A DNA stretch of 64,000 bases, taken from Spirochaetia bacterium (GTDB lineage Bacteria; Spirochaetota; UBA4802; UBA5550). Under the pieces are notes generated by a model, which was not told the DNA's origin, did not search any database, and saw only the letters and a list, made by a program, of their open reading frames with translations. Made by a program: the position numbers and the translations under genes. This document shows, piece by piece, positions 9,321 through 18,880 of this stretch; within the stretch, counting starts at the first letter, position 1, and every line of letters starts with the position of its first letter. Location of the stretch: positions 52,954 through 116,953 of the forward strand of contig VFJS01000019.1 in assembly GCA_009885955.1 (NCBI GenBank). The letters are read 5' to 3'.

Positions 9321-10526
9321 ATGGGACTGACGGTATTGGCGGAAAAACCGGCCTATGGAGGATATTCTATTGCCAGGGTGGATGATAAAGTAACATTCAT
9401 TGAAGGGGCCATCCCCGGTGAGACAGCCGAAATAGAAATAACTGTCAATAAATCAGAGTACTCCTATGCCGTGGCAAAAAAAATTCTGGAAACCTCGCCG
9501 GACAGGATTATTCCGGTGTGCCCCTATTTCGGCGTATGCGGTGGGTGCAGTTACCAGTATATATCCACGGAACGGCAGATATCCCTGAAGGATGAAATAA
9601 TCTCAGATGCCCTCAGGAGGATAGGGAAAATGGAGGTATCCCTTTCACCGGCATTAACTGACTGCAGCTGGAACTACAGGCACAGGGCAAAGATTCAGTT
9701 TTCAAAAACCGGTGATATCGGCTTTTTCAGAAAATCAAGCCGGGAGGTTGTACCGATTGATGCGTGCCCCCTTCTTCATGCCGACATAAACCTGCTTTTA
9801 CAAAACATGATGTCGCTCGGGCCTTTGACAGGGGTTGCCGATATTGTTATAACATCCGGGAAATCCCAGATCGCCCTCATCACCGGCGGAAATAACAGAA
9901 AGCTGCTGCGTTATATGCTGAACCGGTGCGGCCTTTCCGGAATGGCCTTTGATGACAAGCCTGCGAATGGAAAAAATTATGCCGAATTTCAGCTAAACGG
10001 CATGAAATATACGGTATCCCCGTCAACCTTTATCCAGTCCCACTGGAAAATGAACTCCAGGCTGGTTGACCATCTTATTGCCGCCATGGCGCCACTTGCA
10101 GGGAAAAAGGTTCTTGACCTTTATGCAGGCGCGGGAAATTTTTCTCTCCCCGCTGCCAGGGCTGGGGCCAGGGTTACTGCAGTTGAGAGCAGCGCAGCGG
10201 CTTTCAGTGACGGACTCAGGAACATGGAATTAAACGGCATTGACAGCTGCCGGTTTATCCAAATGCCCTCGGAATCCTTCACCATTAATGATGAGTATGA
10301 TATTATCATACTCGATCCGCCAAGGCAGGGGGCTGCGCCGGCGGTCATGAACATGCTTCTCAGCGCCAGGCCGGATATGCTCATCTATATATCATGCGAC
10401 CCGTCAACCCTTGCAAGAGATCTAATAAGGCTTTCAGGCACATACAGGATTGACACGATACGCCAGATAAACTTCTTCCCCCAGACCCATCACATTGAAA
10501 CAGCGGCATTTCTCAGGAGAATTTGA
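9321..10526 (+). CDS. RlmD/RumA-type 23S rRNA (uracil-C5)-methyltransferase
   Basis: 401 residues. A TRAM-like beta-barrel (about 1-58) precedes an iron-sulfur cluster site with C67, C73 and C76 (VCPYFGVCGGCSYQ) and a fourth Cys in IDACPLL. The SAM-binding motif VLDLYAGAGNFSLP lies near residue 257 and DPPRQGA near 332. The catalytic nucleophile is C359 in ISCDPSTLARDL, and the general base Glu lies in HIETAAFL near residue 392. These features define the TrmA/RlmCD family, which forms 5-methyluridine using SAM. The exact target (U747 or U1939 of 23S rRNA, or tRNA U54) cannot be decided. It starts 3 bp after the epimerase stop. Confidence 0.92.
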   Translation: MGLTVLAEKPAYGGYSIARVDDKVTFIEGAIPGETAEIEITVNKSEYSYAVAKKILETSPDRIIPVCPYFGVCGGCSYQYISTERQISLKDEIISDALRRIGKMEVSLSPALTDCSWNYRHRAKIQFSKTGDIGFFRKSSREVVPIDACPLLHADINLLLQNMMSLGPLTGVADIVITSGKSQIALITGGNNRKLLRYMLNRCGLSGMAFDDKPANGKNYAEFQLNGMKYTVSPSTFIQSHWKMNSRLVDHLIAAMAPLAGKKVLDLYAGAGNFSLPAARAGARVTAVESSAAAFSDGLRNMELNGIDSCRFIQMPSESFTINDEYDIIILDPPRQGAAPAVMNMLLSARPDMLIYISCDPSTLARDLIRLSGTYRIDTIRQINFFPQTHHIETAAFLRRI

Positions 10527-10533
10527 CATAATA

Positions 10534-11661
10534 TCATACCTTGGATATGTAATTACCCTTTCTCCTGATCATTCCCGTTAATTCAAGAAGCATTATTGCC
10601 TCCTGCACATCATTGATCTTCTCATTTACCCTATGGATTACCGCGTCTATATCCATCTCATCATCGTTGAGGAGGCTGAATATCCTTAATTTCAAGGAAT
10701 CATCGCCGGGTGGTTCCATGACAGGATTGCTTTTATGATTTACTTCACCTGGTTTCTTCCCCTCATGAGCATATCTCCCATTCACAGCATGGCACGGTAT
10801 TTCATTGAATATATCCTCTGTGGTACCAACAAGTACAGCGCCATTTTTTATCAGGCCGTTGCATCCGGCATATCCCTGGTCATATGAATTACCGGGGCAT
10901 GCAAAGACCTCCCTGTTCTGCTCTGCAGCATATCGGGCTGTGATAAGGGCGCCGCTCTTCAGCCCGGCCTTCACAACAACTGTTCCCAGGGATATGCCGC
11001 TGATAATCCTGTTCCGTCTTACGAAGGTCCATTTCCCTGCCAGTATTTCCGGAGGATATTCTGATATCAGGGCCGATGTATCCGACGATTCGATCTGTTT
11101 ATAGATATCCCTGTTTGACGAAGGATACACTATATCAATGCCGTTTGCGAGAATTCCCACTGTTTGCCCCCCTGCTGCCAGGGCCCCGCAGTGAGCCGCC
11201 CTGTCTATTCCTATTGCCATTCCGCTTACCACAGCATACCCCCTGTTTGCCAGTTCGCCAGAGATCCTGGCCGCTATCCTTTCCGAAAGCCCGTCAGAAT
11301 TTCTTGTTCCAACTACTGCCATCGACCTGGTATTGAAAACCGGCCCTTTCCAGTAGAGTACCAGCGGCGGCCTGGATATTTCCCTGAGAAGAGGCGGATA
11401 GTCAGGGTGCCAGAAGTGTATGATGTTAACCGATTTACTCCTGCATTTCATGATAATTTTTTCTGCTGCTCTAAGAGAATCATTACCATATGCCTGTGCA
11501 AGGTAATCCTGGGTCTTCATATCTTTTTCAGCATGAATGATCTTATGAAAAGTGAAGGGGTCATGATCCCTGATCCTTTCCCAGATCCCTTTCAGGGTAT
11601 TCGCCGGAAGCACCGACAGGGCAACTGAATAAAAAATTTCATCCTCTGGAGTCATGGCCAT
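10534..11661 (-). CDS. dprA: DprA/Smf DNA-processing protein
   Basis: 375 residues from the ATG at 11659-11661 (AGGATT 8 nt upstream). An N-terminal helical region (to ~100) leads to a Rossmann-like DprA domain: VVGTRNSDGLSE (the GSRxxS position, with Thr for Ser), VVSGMAIGIDRAAHCGAL, VGILANGIDIVYPSSN, LISEYPP, RRNRIISGIS, and SGALITARYAAEQNREVFACPG. A C-terminal winged helix (about 310-375, DDEMDIDAVIHRVN and LLELTGMIRRKGN) completes the standard architecture. DprA binds incoming single-stranded DNA and loads RecA during transformation. It is convergent with the methyltransferase. A second, divergent DprA-like gene lies 3.6 kb away (15246-16169). Confidence 0.93.
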   Translation of the reverse strand: MAMTPEDEIFYSVALSVLPANTLKGIWERIRDHDPFTFHKIIHAEKDMKTQDYLAQAYGNDSLRAAEKIIMKCRSKSVNIIHFWHPDYPPLLREISRPPLVLYWKGPVFNTRSMAVVGTRNSDGLSERIAARISGELANRGYAVVSGMAIGIDRAAHCGALAAGGQTVGILANGIDIVYPSSNRDIYKQIESSDTSALISEYPPEILAGKWTFVRRNRIISGISLGTVVVKAGLKSGALITARYAAEQNREVFACPGNSYDQGYAGCNGLIKNGAVLVGTTEDIFNEIPCHAVNGRYAHEGKKPGEVNHKSNPVMEPPGDDSLKLRIFSLLNDDEMDIDAVIHRVNEKINDVQEAIMLLELTGMIRRKGNYISKV

Positions 11662-11714
11662 TATATTAATCCTGAATTTTGAACTGTTACTAATATATAC
11701 AGCCGGCATTCCCC

Positions 11715-11836
11715 ATGTGTTAAAAAAATTTTTCTAACAGGGTTTTACTTTTAAAAATACCTCTTACAGCTTTTTTATCTCCTTATCTCATATAACTTAT
11801 CTCCCTATCCCCTTATCTCCCTATCCCCTTACACAT
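11715..11836. repeat. Family B inverted repeat, left arm eroded
   Basis: The right arm (11776-11836) repeats CTCCCTATCCCCTTAT and ends CTTACACAT. The left end retains ATGTGTTA at 11715 but its purine arm is mostly lost. It occupies the gap between dprA and the CDF transporter. Confidence 0.55.
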
Positions 11837-11859
11837 TGAATTATGAAATGGATTATTTC

Positions 11860-11888
11860 TTGACAAAAATTGAATAGATGTTTATTAA
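11860..11888 (+). promoter_or_regulatory. Sigma70-type promoter for the CDF transporter
   Basis: TTGACA (11860-11865), a 17-bp spacer, then TATTAA (11883-11888), 83 bp before the ATG. Confidence 0.6.
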
Positions 11889-11970
11889 ATAAAAATTCAT
11901 TATTCAAAATATATAATCCTGAATTCTAATCCGGTAATATTACAGCAGAAGTACCCTAAGGGACAACTAT

Positions 11971-12870
11971 ATGCAGCGCGACGAAAGATTTGATAAAGCA
12001 GAAAGTGTCATAAAGACGGGATTTATAATAAATATTTTCCTTATGACAATGAAACTTGCAGCAGGTTACTGGGGGCAGTCCAACGCCGTTTTTGCCGACG
12101 GCATCGAAAGCGCATGTGATTTTATTGCCATCGGCGGGACATTGATTGCCCTTAAACTGGGGCGCAAACCCTATGATCCTGAACATCCCTATGGCCATGG
12201 CAGGGCTGAAAGCCTCTCCGCGGTTCTGGTTTCAATGGTCATCTTCATCACCGGAGGATGGATCATGGTGGATTCCATCAAGTCGGCAATATCAATGGAA
12301 TTCAAGCCTCCCGAACCTGTTGCTGTAGGGGCGGCCTTCGCAACAATCATCATAAAAGAATTCCTCTACCGTTTTTCCCAGAAAGTGGGCGCTGAACTTG
12401 AAAGCCCGGCACTGCTTGCCGTTGCCAGGGACCACCGCAAGGATGCCATTACCTCCATTGCGACACTGGCAGGCGTTACCGGGGCATACTTCGGTTTGGG
12501 AATAATGGATCCCGTTGCCGCGGGGCTGACTTCCCTATTCATTATCCACATCGGCTGGGAAACTTTCCGCAGCGCATCCCATGACCTCATGGACGGCTCG
12601 GCACCGGAAGGGTTTGTATCGTGCGTCGTGAAACTTGCCGAGGCGGTCCCCTGCGTTGAGCATGTTCATGAAATACGCGCCCGGCGCTCAGGCCAGTATA
12701 TGATTATCGATATGAAGATAGAAATGGACCCGGAAATGACAGTGAAGGAATCCCATGAAGTTGCCACTGAAATAAAACGGGTAATCTTCAGCGAATTGCC
12801 CAATGTCGGGGATGTGATGATTCATATAGATCCCCATGACGAGGAGCATGAAGATCCCATACGGCTGTAA
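11971..12870 (+). CDS. Cation diffusion facilitator (CDF) metal efflux transporter
   Basis: 299 residues, with AAGGGAC upstream of the ATG. Six hydrophobic segments are predicted in the first ~210 residues. The TM2 metal motif is FADGIESACDF, carrying acidic residues at the Asp/Asp positions of the usual HxxxD/DxxxD pair. The CDF signature HPYGHGRAESLSAV follows near residue 73 and the TM5 motif is ARDHRKDAIT near 150. A C-terminal cytoplasmic ferredoxin-like domain (about 215-299) includes VEHVHEIRARRSGQYMIIDM and VMIHIDPHDEEH. CDF proteins exchange Zn, Fe, Mn or Co for protons. The DtxR-type regulator at 43771 is distant, so no specific metal is implied. Confidence 0.92.
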   Translation: MQRDERFDKAESVIKTGFIINIFLMTMKLAAGYWGQSNAVFADGIESACDFIAIGGTLIALKLGRKPYDPEHPYGHGRAESLSAVLVSMVIFITGGWIMVDSIKSAISMEFKPPEPVAVGAAFATIIIKEFLYRFSQKVGAELESPALLAVARDHRKDAITSIATLAGVTGAYFGLGIMDPVAAGLTSLFIIHIGWETFRSASHDLMDGSAPEGFVSCVVKLAEAVPCVEHVHEIRARRSGQYMIIDMKIEMDPEMTVKESHEVATEIKRVIFSELPNVGDVMIHIDPHDEEHEDPIRL

Positions 12871-12874
12871 AATG

Positions 12875-14749
12875 CTACTCCTTCAGTGCGCCTGTAAATG
12901 TCGGGTCAGTTGCCTTAAGAACCGCAGTCTCTCCAAAAAGAATTGCCTCTATCATTCCAAAAAACTTGGGAAACTCGGTTCCTATGAAAAACTGGGAAGA
13001 GAGCACCCTCCCGCTGTAATACGCCGCCTCTCCATTTTCCTCAAGAAGCTTGTCCCTTTCAGGCCCCTTTAAATCACCGGCAACTTTTTTTAACATTGGA
13101 TGGGTGACCGTCAGCGACCATAGGTGGACCCATCCCAGGGTGAGCATGAACATTGCCTTCTGGAGCGGAGTGGCGTTCATGAAAAGATGCATGAACTTTC
13201 CCTCCTTCATCTGCTTCTTCATCATTTCTATCACTTCATCGAGCTTTACCAGGCCCTTCTCAACCAGAGCCACATACTTCTCATCAACAACACCCCTGGC
13301 GGCGGTTACCGTTTCAGTAATCCTTTTTTTCAATACATTGTAATCATACTGATTCTCGTTCATCAGTATCTTTCTCATGGTAAGATCCATTGCCTGTATG
13401 CCGTTCGTACCTTCATAAATGGTGGTTATCTTGGAATCCCTCATGAGCTGCTCAACAGGATAATCGGAAATGTAGCCGTACCCTCCGTAGACCTGTATCG
13501 CCTCGGAAGTTACAAGGACCGATGTGTCTGTATTCCCTGCCTTGCAGATGGGAATGAGGATCTCAACCAGGGCCTTTGCCTCGCTCTGCTCCTCCCCTTC
13601 CGTAAGTTCTATGAGTGTTATGTTATTGGCCAGAAAATAGGAGAGCACCCTCATCCCCTCTACATAGGACTTCATCCAGAGGAGCATCCTTTTCACATCG
13701 GGATGCTGGCTGATGGTGACGCCCTTTGCCTCCGGGTTAAGGAGCTGGGTAACATGAACTCCCTGCAGCCTGTTTCTCGCATAGGTGACCGCATGCATGT
13801 ACGCCGCGCTTGCGATGGAGAGCCCCTGCATGGCCACGCCCAGCCTGGCCTCGTTCATCATCTGGAACATTATCCTCATGCCCTTCTTTTCCTCTCCCAT
13901 GAGGAACCCCTTGCATTTGCCGTTATCTCCAAAGGCGAGGGTACAGGTGGACGACCCCTTTATCCCCATCTTGTGCTCGATGCCGGTGCATGCCACGTCA
14001 TTGTATTCCCCTTTCGCTCCGTCATTTTTCGGGAGATATTTAGGGACAAGGAAGATTGAAATCCCTTTGGTCCCCTGGGGGTCGCCTTCGATCCTGGCAA
14101 GGACAAGGTGAACCATGTTTTCATAATAATCATTATCCCCTGAGGAGATGAATATCTTCTCGCCGGTTATGGTAAATGTACCATCCTGGTTCCTCACGGC
14201 TTTAGTCTTGAGCGCGCCCACATCGGAGCCTGCCCCGGATTCGGTAAGGCACATGGTACCGCCCCACTTCCCGGTAAGGATTTTATCAATGTATATCTTT
14301 TTCTGTTCTTCTGTCCCGTATTCCTCAACAATCATCATTGCGCCATGGGACAGCCCCGGGTACATGAGCATGGGCAGGCTCCCTGCACACATGATCTCAG
14401 TACAGCTGAAACCCATGACATGGGGCATGCCCATTCCTCCCATCTCCTGGCCTGCGGAAACGCCCAGGAAGCCGGTCTGGTAATATGTATCAAGGGGCTC
14501 CTTGTAGCACCTGGGTATGATTACCTGTTTCGTGGCAGGGTCATATTTACAGCCATCTTTATCGCCCTGTGCGCTGGCCGGATAGATCTGCTCTACAGAG
14601 ATGCGCTCTGCCAGGTCCAGAAATTCATCATAAGTATCCCTGTCAAAATCCTGGTATTTCGGAATTCTCTTTGACAGCTCATCAAGCTTCAAAAGTTCAA
14701 AAAGTACGAACCTCACGTCCCTGGAATCGATTATAGGATTTAATGCCAT
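12875..14749 (-). CDS. Acyl-CoA dehydrogenase, long form with C-terminal extension
   Basis: 624 residues from the ATG at 14747-14749, preceded by AAGGAGG; a GTG one codon upstream is also possible. The FAD-dependent core shows the N-terminal helical domain, the beta domain signature MCLTESGAGSDVGALKTKA, and the C-terminal helical domain. The catalytic Glu lies in TTIYEGTNGIQAMDL near residue 427. A ~140-residue extension beyond the core (PF12806-like) separates it from the 380-residue short-chain enzymes. It matches the ~600-residue group that includes fatty acyl-CoA and methylthioacryloyl/3-sulfinopropionyl-CoA enzymes. It converts an acyl-CoA to an enoyl-CoA and passes electrons to ETF. The SDR gene at 24708 could be a later step in the same kind of pathway. 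Confidence 0.92.
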   Translation of the reverse strand: MALNPIIDSRDVRFVLFELLKLDELSKRIPKYQDFDRDTYDEFLDLAERISVEQIYPASAQGDKDGCKYDPATKQVIIPRCYKEPLDTYYQTGFLGVSAGQEMGGMGMPHVMGFSCTEIMCAGSLPMLMYPGLSHGAMMIVEEYGTEEQKKIYIDKILTGKWGGTMCLTESGAGSDVGALKTKAVRNQDGTFTITGEKIFISSGDNDYYENMVHLVLARIEGDPQGTKGISIFLVPKYLPKNDGAKGEYNDVACTGIEHKMGIKGSSTCTLAFGDNGKCKGFLMGEEKKGMRIMFQMMNEARLGVAMQGLSIASAAYMHAVTYARNRLQGVHVTQLLNPEAKGVTISQHPDVKRMLLWMKSYVEGMRVLSYFLANNITLIELTEGEEQSEAKALVEILIPICKAGNTDTSVLVTSEAIQVYGGYGYISDYPVEQLMRDSKITTIYEGTNGIQAMDLTMRKILMNENQYDYNVLKKRITETVTAARGVVDEKYVALVEKGLVKLDEVIEMMKKQMKEGKFMHLFMNATPLQKAMFMLTLGWVHLWSLTVTHPMLKKVAGDLKGPERDKLLEENGEAAYYSGRVLSSQFFIGTEFPKFFGMIEAILFGETAVLKATDPTFTGALKE

Positions 14750-15183
14750 CACGTCCCTCCTTGATATAAATAATTTTCTTTTCTGCCGGAATTGTCTTAT
14801 ATTTAAAATTCATCGGGCAGTTGATTCACCTGATTATAAATAAATGAAAATTATTTTACTTATAATATATTAACATTTATTATAATTTCCAATTTTAAAT
14901 TTAATAAATAATTTTTATAAAAATCTTTCATGGAATGTAATATAATCCTATATTGTTAAGGGGTCTAATTTTTTTCAAGTTAAAAAAAAATATATATTTA
15001 ATAAATATTTTAATACTAATATTTTTATATAAAAATTTATTTTTACAAAGCCTGCCCTCACCCTGGGCCCCTCTCCCGGAATAGGGAGAGGGGTGTCAGT
15101 TATATTTATAATTCATTAAAAAAATATTATTGCATGTTCACTTATATAAAAAATAATCAGTTTTTATAATAAATATTTTTGGA
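14750..15183. other. AT-rich intergenic region with one solo family A arm
   Basis: No gene is supported here. The stretch is strongly AT-rich with A and T runs. It contains one isolated family A left hairpin (15054-15093: GCCCTCACCC then CCTCTCCC/GGGAGAGG) without its partner arm. Confidence 0.6.
15054..15093. repeat. Solo family A hairpin
   Basis: It contains GCCCTCACCCTGGGCCCC, then CTCTCCC/GGGAGAG around a short GAATA loop. No matching inverted end is found within 300 bp, unlike the other copies. Confidence 0.75.
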
Positions 15184-15245
15184 ATGAGCCAAATTACTTT
15201 TTTCATTAAAAAATCCGGACTGAACCAGCAGCAGGTAAATGAAAT

Positions 15246-16169
15246 ATGAACTCAACAAAATACTGGATAGCGCTTGAACAGGCAGAGGGGATAGGCCCGG
15301 CCCACCTTCTTGAAATTCAGGAAAAAATCAGCGGCCTGGGCCTTACCGCTGCAGACCTTTTCAGCCTTGAGGAAAAGGAGATAATGGAAGAATTCGGGCT
15401 GAGCCAGAAACTTTCCAGATCCATATGCAGTGTAAAATCTTCGCTGGATAAAATTGACAGCGACTATGTGAGGCTTATCAACTCAGGGATAAGCATAGTC
15501 CCCTTTTTTTCAAGGGAATACCCTGCCAGGCTGAAGGAGATTCTGGGACATGCGCTTCCGCCAATCCTCTATACCTTTGGAAACATAAAACTCTTCCCGG
15601 AAAAGGGAGCTGCTATTCTTGGAGGAAAGGAGATCTCGGAGAAGGGGGAGAACATTGCATCCATGAGCGCGAAGATCCTTGCAAGGCACGGCATAGTTAC
15701 TATCAGCGGCCTGGCCGCCGGCACCGGTCTTACTGCCCACAGGTCAGCCCTGGATGGAGGCGGATCTACCATTGCCGTTGTTCCCTACGGCATGCATCAC
15801 CTGAGCCTCCCCGATTTCATGATGAATCTCATGAGCACAGAGAGGATACTCATCGTTTCGCCCTTCTACCCTTCCAGGGAGACGAACAGGTTTAATGCCA
15901 TGATACGGAACAGGATCATCTGCGCCCTTGCACATGCCGTATTCTTTATTGAAGCCGCAACCGAAAGCGGCACCATGGAAGCGGTAAAATCAGCGCATAA
16001 ACTCGGCGTGCCTATCTTTACAACAGAATACGGGAAATATCCTGAAACAGCACTTGGGAACAGGGATATCATCGGGAATTACGGAGGCATCCCGGTGAAA
16101 GGGAAAAGGGAGAACAATATTCTTGTGCCCAACATGGACAGTATAATCGGAGTTGTTAAATATGGATAA
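15246..16169 (+). CDS. Divergent DprA/Smf-like protein lacking the winged helix
   Basis: 307 residues. An N-terminal helix-hairpin-like region (about 1-65, LEQAEGIGPAHLLEIQEKI) precedes a DprA Rossmann domain. The usual GSR motif is replaced by AILGGKEISEKG. ISGLAAGTGLTAHRSALDGGG and VVPYGMHHLSLP occupy the positions of SGxAxGID and LxxGLDxxYP. NAMIRNRIICALAHAVFFIEAATESGTMEAVKSA replaces the RNR/SGxLxT region. The protein ends without the C-terminal winged helix. The lost GSR and altered DID positions suggest changed ligand or DNA binding. A 21-codon ORF (15184-15249) overlaps its start as ATGA and could act as a leader peptide. Family membership is clear, but the role in transformation is not. 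Confidence 0.8.
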   Translation: MNSTKYWIALEQAEGIGPAHLLEIQEKISGLGLTAADLFSLEEKEIMEEFGLSQKLSRSICSVKSSLDKIDSDYVRLINSGISIVPFFSREYPARLKEILGHALPPILYTFGNIKLFPEKGAAILGGKEISEKGENIASMSAKILARHGIVTISGLAAGTGLTAHRSALDGGGSTIAVVPYGMHHLSLPDFMMNLMSTERILIVSPFYPSRETNRFNAMIRNRIICALAHAVFFIEAATESGTMEAVKSAHKLGVPIFTTEYGKYPETALGNRDIIGNYGGIPVKGKRENNILVPNMDSIIGVVKYG

Positions 16170-16239
16170 TTATGAAAACAGTTGATATTATTAGCGGTAA
16201 CCTGTTAATGTCCCCGGAATACCGGCAAAATAAGAAATT

Positions 16240-16297
16240 GCTCACGGATTAGCACGGATAACAATGAAATATAAAAAATCCGTGAATATCTCTGCGA
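16240..16297. repeat. Family C repeat (GCTCACGGATTAGCACGGAT)
   Basis: The left arm is GCTCACGGATTAGCACGGAT. The right arm is shorter, AAATCCGTGAATATC. The CACGGAT unit recurs within each arm. Related copies are at 26302-26400, 43541-43577 and 57503-57534. Confidence 0.65.
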
Positions 16298-16363
16298 AGA
16301 CCTGAGCATATATTAGAATCCGGGTAATTACAAATTATAGTTATAAGGAATATCTGATATTCT

Positions 16364-17584
16364 GTGAAAAATAACAGGCCTGAAATAATTTCCCCTGCTG
16401 GAAATCTTGAAAAACTCCGCTATGCCGTCACCTATGGCGCCGATGGCGTCTATTTCGGCGGATGGGACTTCAACCTGAGAAGCCAGGCAGGGAACTTTAC
16501 CGCAGAAGATATTGAATCAGGAATGGCCTTCTGCAAAGACCGGGGCGTGAAGACCATTTTTCTCATGAACTCATTCCTCCATGAAGAGGACATCCCGGCT
16601 GCAAGAAATTACATTGAGCAGATACGGGGCTATCCCTTCGATGCCATAATGGTATCGGACCCCGGAATGCTTCTTCTTCTGAAAGAAGCCGGAATCACAT
16701 CGGACTTCCACCTCTCTACCCAGATGAATACCCTCAATCACATGGCTATGAAATTCTGGAAAGAAGCCGGGATCAAAAGGGTTGTGCTGGGAAGGGAAAC
16801 CACCCTTGACGAGATAAAAAAAATAAGGGAGAACACCGGGATAGAGATCGAAATCTTCATTCACGGAGCTCTCTGCATTGCCTACTCGGGCCGGTGTCTC
16901 CTGAGCAGATATCTGTCGGGAAGGGACGCAAACCAGGGGGACTGCTCTCAGCCCTGCAGGTGGAAATTCTCCCTCGTTGAAGAAAAAAGGGCCGGAAACC
17001 ACATGGATATCATAGAACATGCCGGCGGTACCGAGATACTCTCATCAAAGGACCTCTGTCTCATTGCGAAAGTGCCGGAGTTCATAAAAGCGGGAGTTCA
17101 GGCCTTCAAAATCGAGGGGAGGATGAAATCAGTCTATTATGCCGCGAATACCACGAGGCTTTACCGGGAGGCTGTCCTAATGGCCGATGATCCCGGATTT
17201 CAGAAAGCACTCCCCTTCTGGCTGGATGAACTGGATATGATTAACCACAGGCCCTATACGGACGACCTGTTTAACGAATTCAAAGGGATGGCATTTTCGG
17301 GGGTCCCTTATGTAAAAAAGGCCCTGTTCCTGGGATGCATGACAGGCAGGGGCGCGGAAAAAAATGAGGCCCTGATACAAGTGTATAATCCCATAAACCT
17401 GAATGATACTGTTGAGGCAATATTCCCCATACACTGCGGAAAGGTAAATGACGGCAGGTTTACCGCTGTTAAAATTTTTGACAGCAGCCGGGGCAGTATT
17501 ACCATGGCCAGGCCCGGGGAGACAGTGCTCATCGCCTTTGACCGGGAGATACATGATGATGCAATTTTCAGGAGAAGGCTCTAG
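16364..17584 (+). CDS. U32-family protein (RlhA/TrhP-like hydroxylation factor)
   Basis: 406 residues from a GTG codon; AAGGAA lies about 14 nt upstream. The conserved opening PEIISPAGNLEKLRYAVTYGADGVYFG follows at once, so this start is favoured. The hallmark Cys-rich region EIFIHGALCIAYSGRCLLSRYLSGRDANQG, then DCSQPCRW, lies near residues 165-205, followed by KDLCLIAKVPEF and FKIEGRMKS. The C-terminal ~90 residues form the small domain seen in tRNA/rRNA-hydroxylation members (TrhP, RlhA). The old name 'collagenase-like peptidase U32' persists, but the best-studied members take part in prephenate-dependent RNA hydroxylation. It lies 17 bp before hisS, which suits a translation-related role. 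Confidence 0.88.
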   Translation: MKNNRPEIISPAGNLEKLRYAVTYGADGVYFGGWDFNLRSQAGNFTAEDIESGMAFCKDRGVKTIFLMNSFLHEEDIPAARNYIEQIRGYPFDAIMVSDPGMLLLLKEAGITSDFHLSTQMNTLNHMAMKFWKEAGIKRVVLGRETTLDEIKKIRENTGIEIEIFIHGALCIAYSGRCLLSRYLSGRDANQGDCSQPCRWKFSLVEEKRAGNHMDIIEHAGGTEILSSKDLCLIAKVPEFIKAGVQAFKIEGRMKSVYYAANTTRLYREAVLMADDPGFQKALPFWLDELDMINHRPYTDDLFNEFKGMAFSGVPYVKKALFLGCMTGRGAEKNEALIQVYNPINLNDTVEAIFPIHCGKVNDGRFTAVKIFDSSRGSITMARPGETVLIAFDREIHDDAIFRRRL

Positions 17585-17601
17585 AAATAAGGAGTGTGTA
17601 T

Positions 17602-18876
17602 ATGATATCAAAACCGCCGGGAATCGAAGACATATTTCCAGACAGGATAGAAAAATGGAACAGGATCGTTGATGCTGCGCGCAGTTCCTTCGTCTCCTTT
17701 AATTACCGGGAATGTATTATCCCCATTATGGAATTTGCCGAGGTCTTTACCAGGGGCCTGGGAGGTGCTACGGATATTGTGACCAAGGAGATGTTCACCC
17801 TTGAAGACAGGGGGGGAAGAAACCTGGCCCTCCGCCCGGAAGGGACCGCCTCCCTTGTAAGGGCTTACGTGGAAAACGGGGAATTCAACAGGCTGTCAAC
17901 ATGTAAATTCTTCTACCACGGCCCCATGTTCAGGGCGGAACGGCCGCAGAAAGGAAGGCTCAGGCAGTTCAACCAGTTCGGGGCCGAGATGTTCGGTAGT
18001 ATTGACCCCTATTACGACTTTGAAATAATCCTGGTCATGGACACCATAGCCAGGAAGCTCGGCATCATGGATTACACTCTTCTTCTGAATTCCATCGGGT
18101 GCCCGGAATGCAGGGGCGGATACATAAAAGTTCTATCAGAGTATTACCTTGAAAAAAGTGAGAGTTTATGCGATGACTGCAAAACCCGCTTAAACAAAAA
18201 TCCGCTCCGGCTTCTCGACTGCAAAAAAGAAAAGTGCCGGCCCCTTAAGGAGGAAGCGCCGTTTATCAGGGATTATATATGCGAGGGATGCTCAACACAC
18301 CATGAAAAGCTGCAAAAACTGCTTGATGATAATAATGTCCGCAATACCGATGCCCCCCGCCTTGTCAGGGGACTCGATTATTACACGAGAACAACTTTTG
18401 AGTTTGTAACGGACAGGCTTGGAGGGCAGAATGCCTTTGCCGCAGGAGGAAGATATGACAATCTCGTGGAGCAGTCCGGCGGAAAATCCACCCCGGCCGT
18501 GGGCTTTGCTGCCGGGATAGAAAGATTATTTCTCCTCATGGACGGGGCCGTCAATTCCGCCGGCATAGATTTCTACCTTGTCCATTCCGGAGGAGAATCG
18601 CTTAATGCCGCGATAAAGCTTATCCCCCCGCTCACATCAAGGGGATTCTCCATGGATATTGATCCTGAAAAGACCAGCTTCAAGCAGCAGATGAAAAAGG
18701 CAAATAAAGAAAATGCCAGGCTGGTGCTTATTATCGGTGAAGATGAGCTTATGGAAAAAAAATTCACCGTCAAGGAAATGTCAAGCGGGTCGCAGGCGTC
18801 TTATGGCCTGGATACCTTTGATGAATATTTAAAGGGTGTTCATGTATCCGCCAGAAGGCATGAAGGGCGAAGTTGA
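17602..18876 (+). CDS. hisS: Histidyl-tRNA synthetase
   Basis: 424 residues from the ATG at 17602 (AAGGAG 7 nt upstream; an in-frame GTG at 17596 overlaps that site). Class II motif 1 surrounds ECIIPIMEFAEVFTRG. TSLVRAYVEN-like and ALRPEGTASLVRAY (ATP/His site) are present, and motif 2 is FYHGPMFRAERPQKGRLRQFNQ. The histidine-specific motif is LVRGLDYYTRTTFEFV, with motif 3 in AVGFAAGIERLF. The C-terminal anticodon-binding domain covers about 330-424. All catalytic signatures are intact, and the length is standard. It charges tRNA-His. Confidence 0.96.
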   Translation: MISKPPGIEDIFPDRIEKWNRIVDAARSSFVSFNYRECIIPIMEFAEVFTRGLGGATDIVTKEMFTLEDRGGRNLALRPEGTASLVRAYVENGEFNRLSTCKFFYHGPMFRAERPQKGRLRQFNQFGAEMFGSIDPYYDFEIILVMDTIARKLGIMDYTLLLNSIGCPECRGGYIKVLSEYYLEKSESLCDDCKTRLNKNPLRLLDCKKEKCRPLKEEAPFIRDYICEGCSTHHEKLQKLLDDNNVRNTDAPRLVRGLDYYTRTTFEFVTDRLGGQNAFAAGGRYDNLVEQSGGKSTPAVGFAAGIERLFLLMDGAVNSAGIDFYLVHSGGESLNAAIKLIPPLTSRGFSMDIDPEKTSFKQQMKKANKENARLVLIIGEDELMEKKFTVKEMSSGSQASYGLDTFDEYLKGVHVSARRHEGRS

Positions 18877-18880
18877 TATA

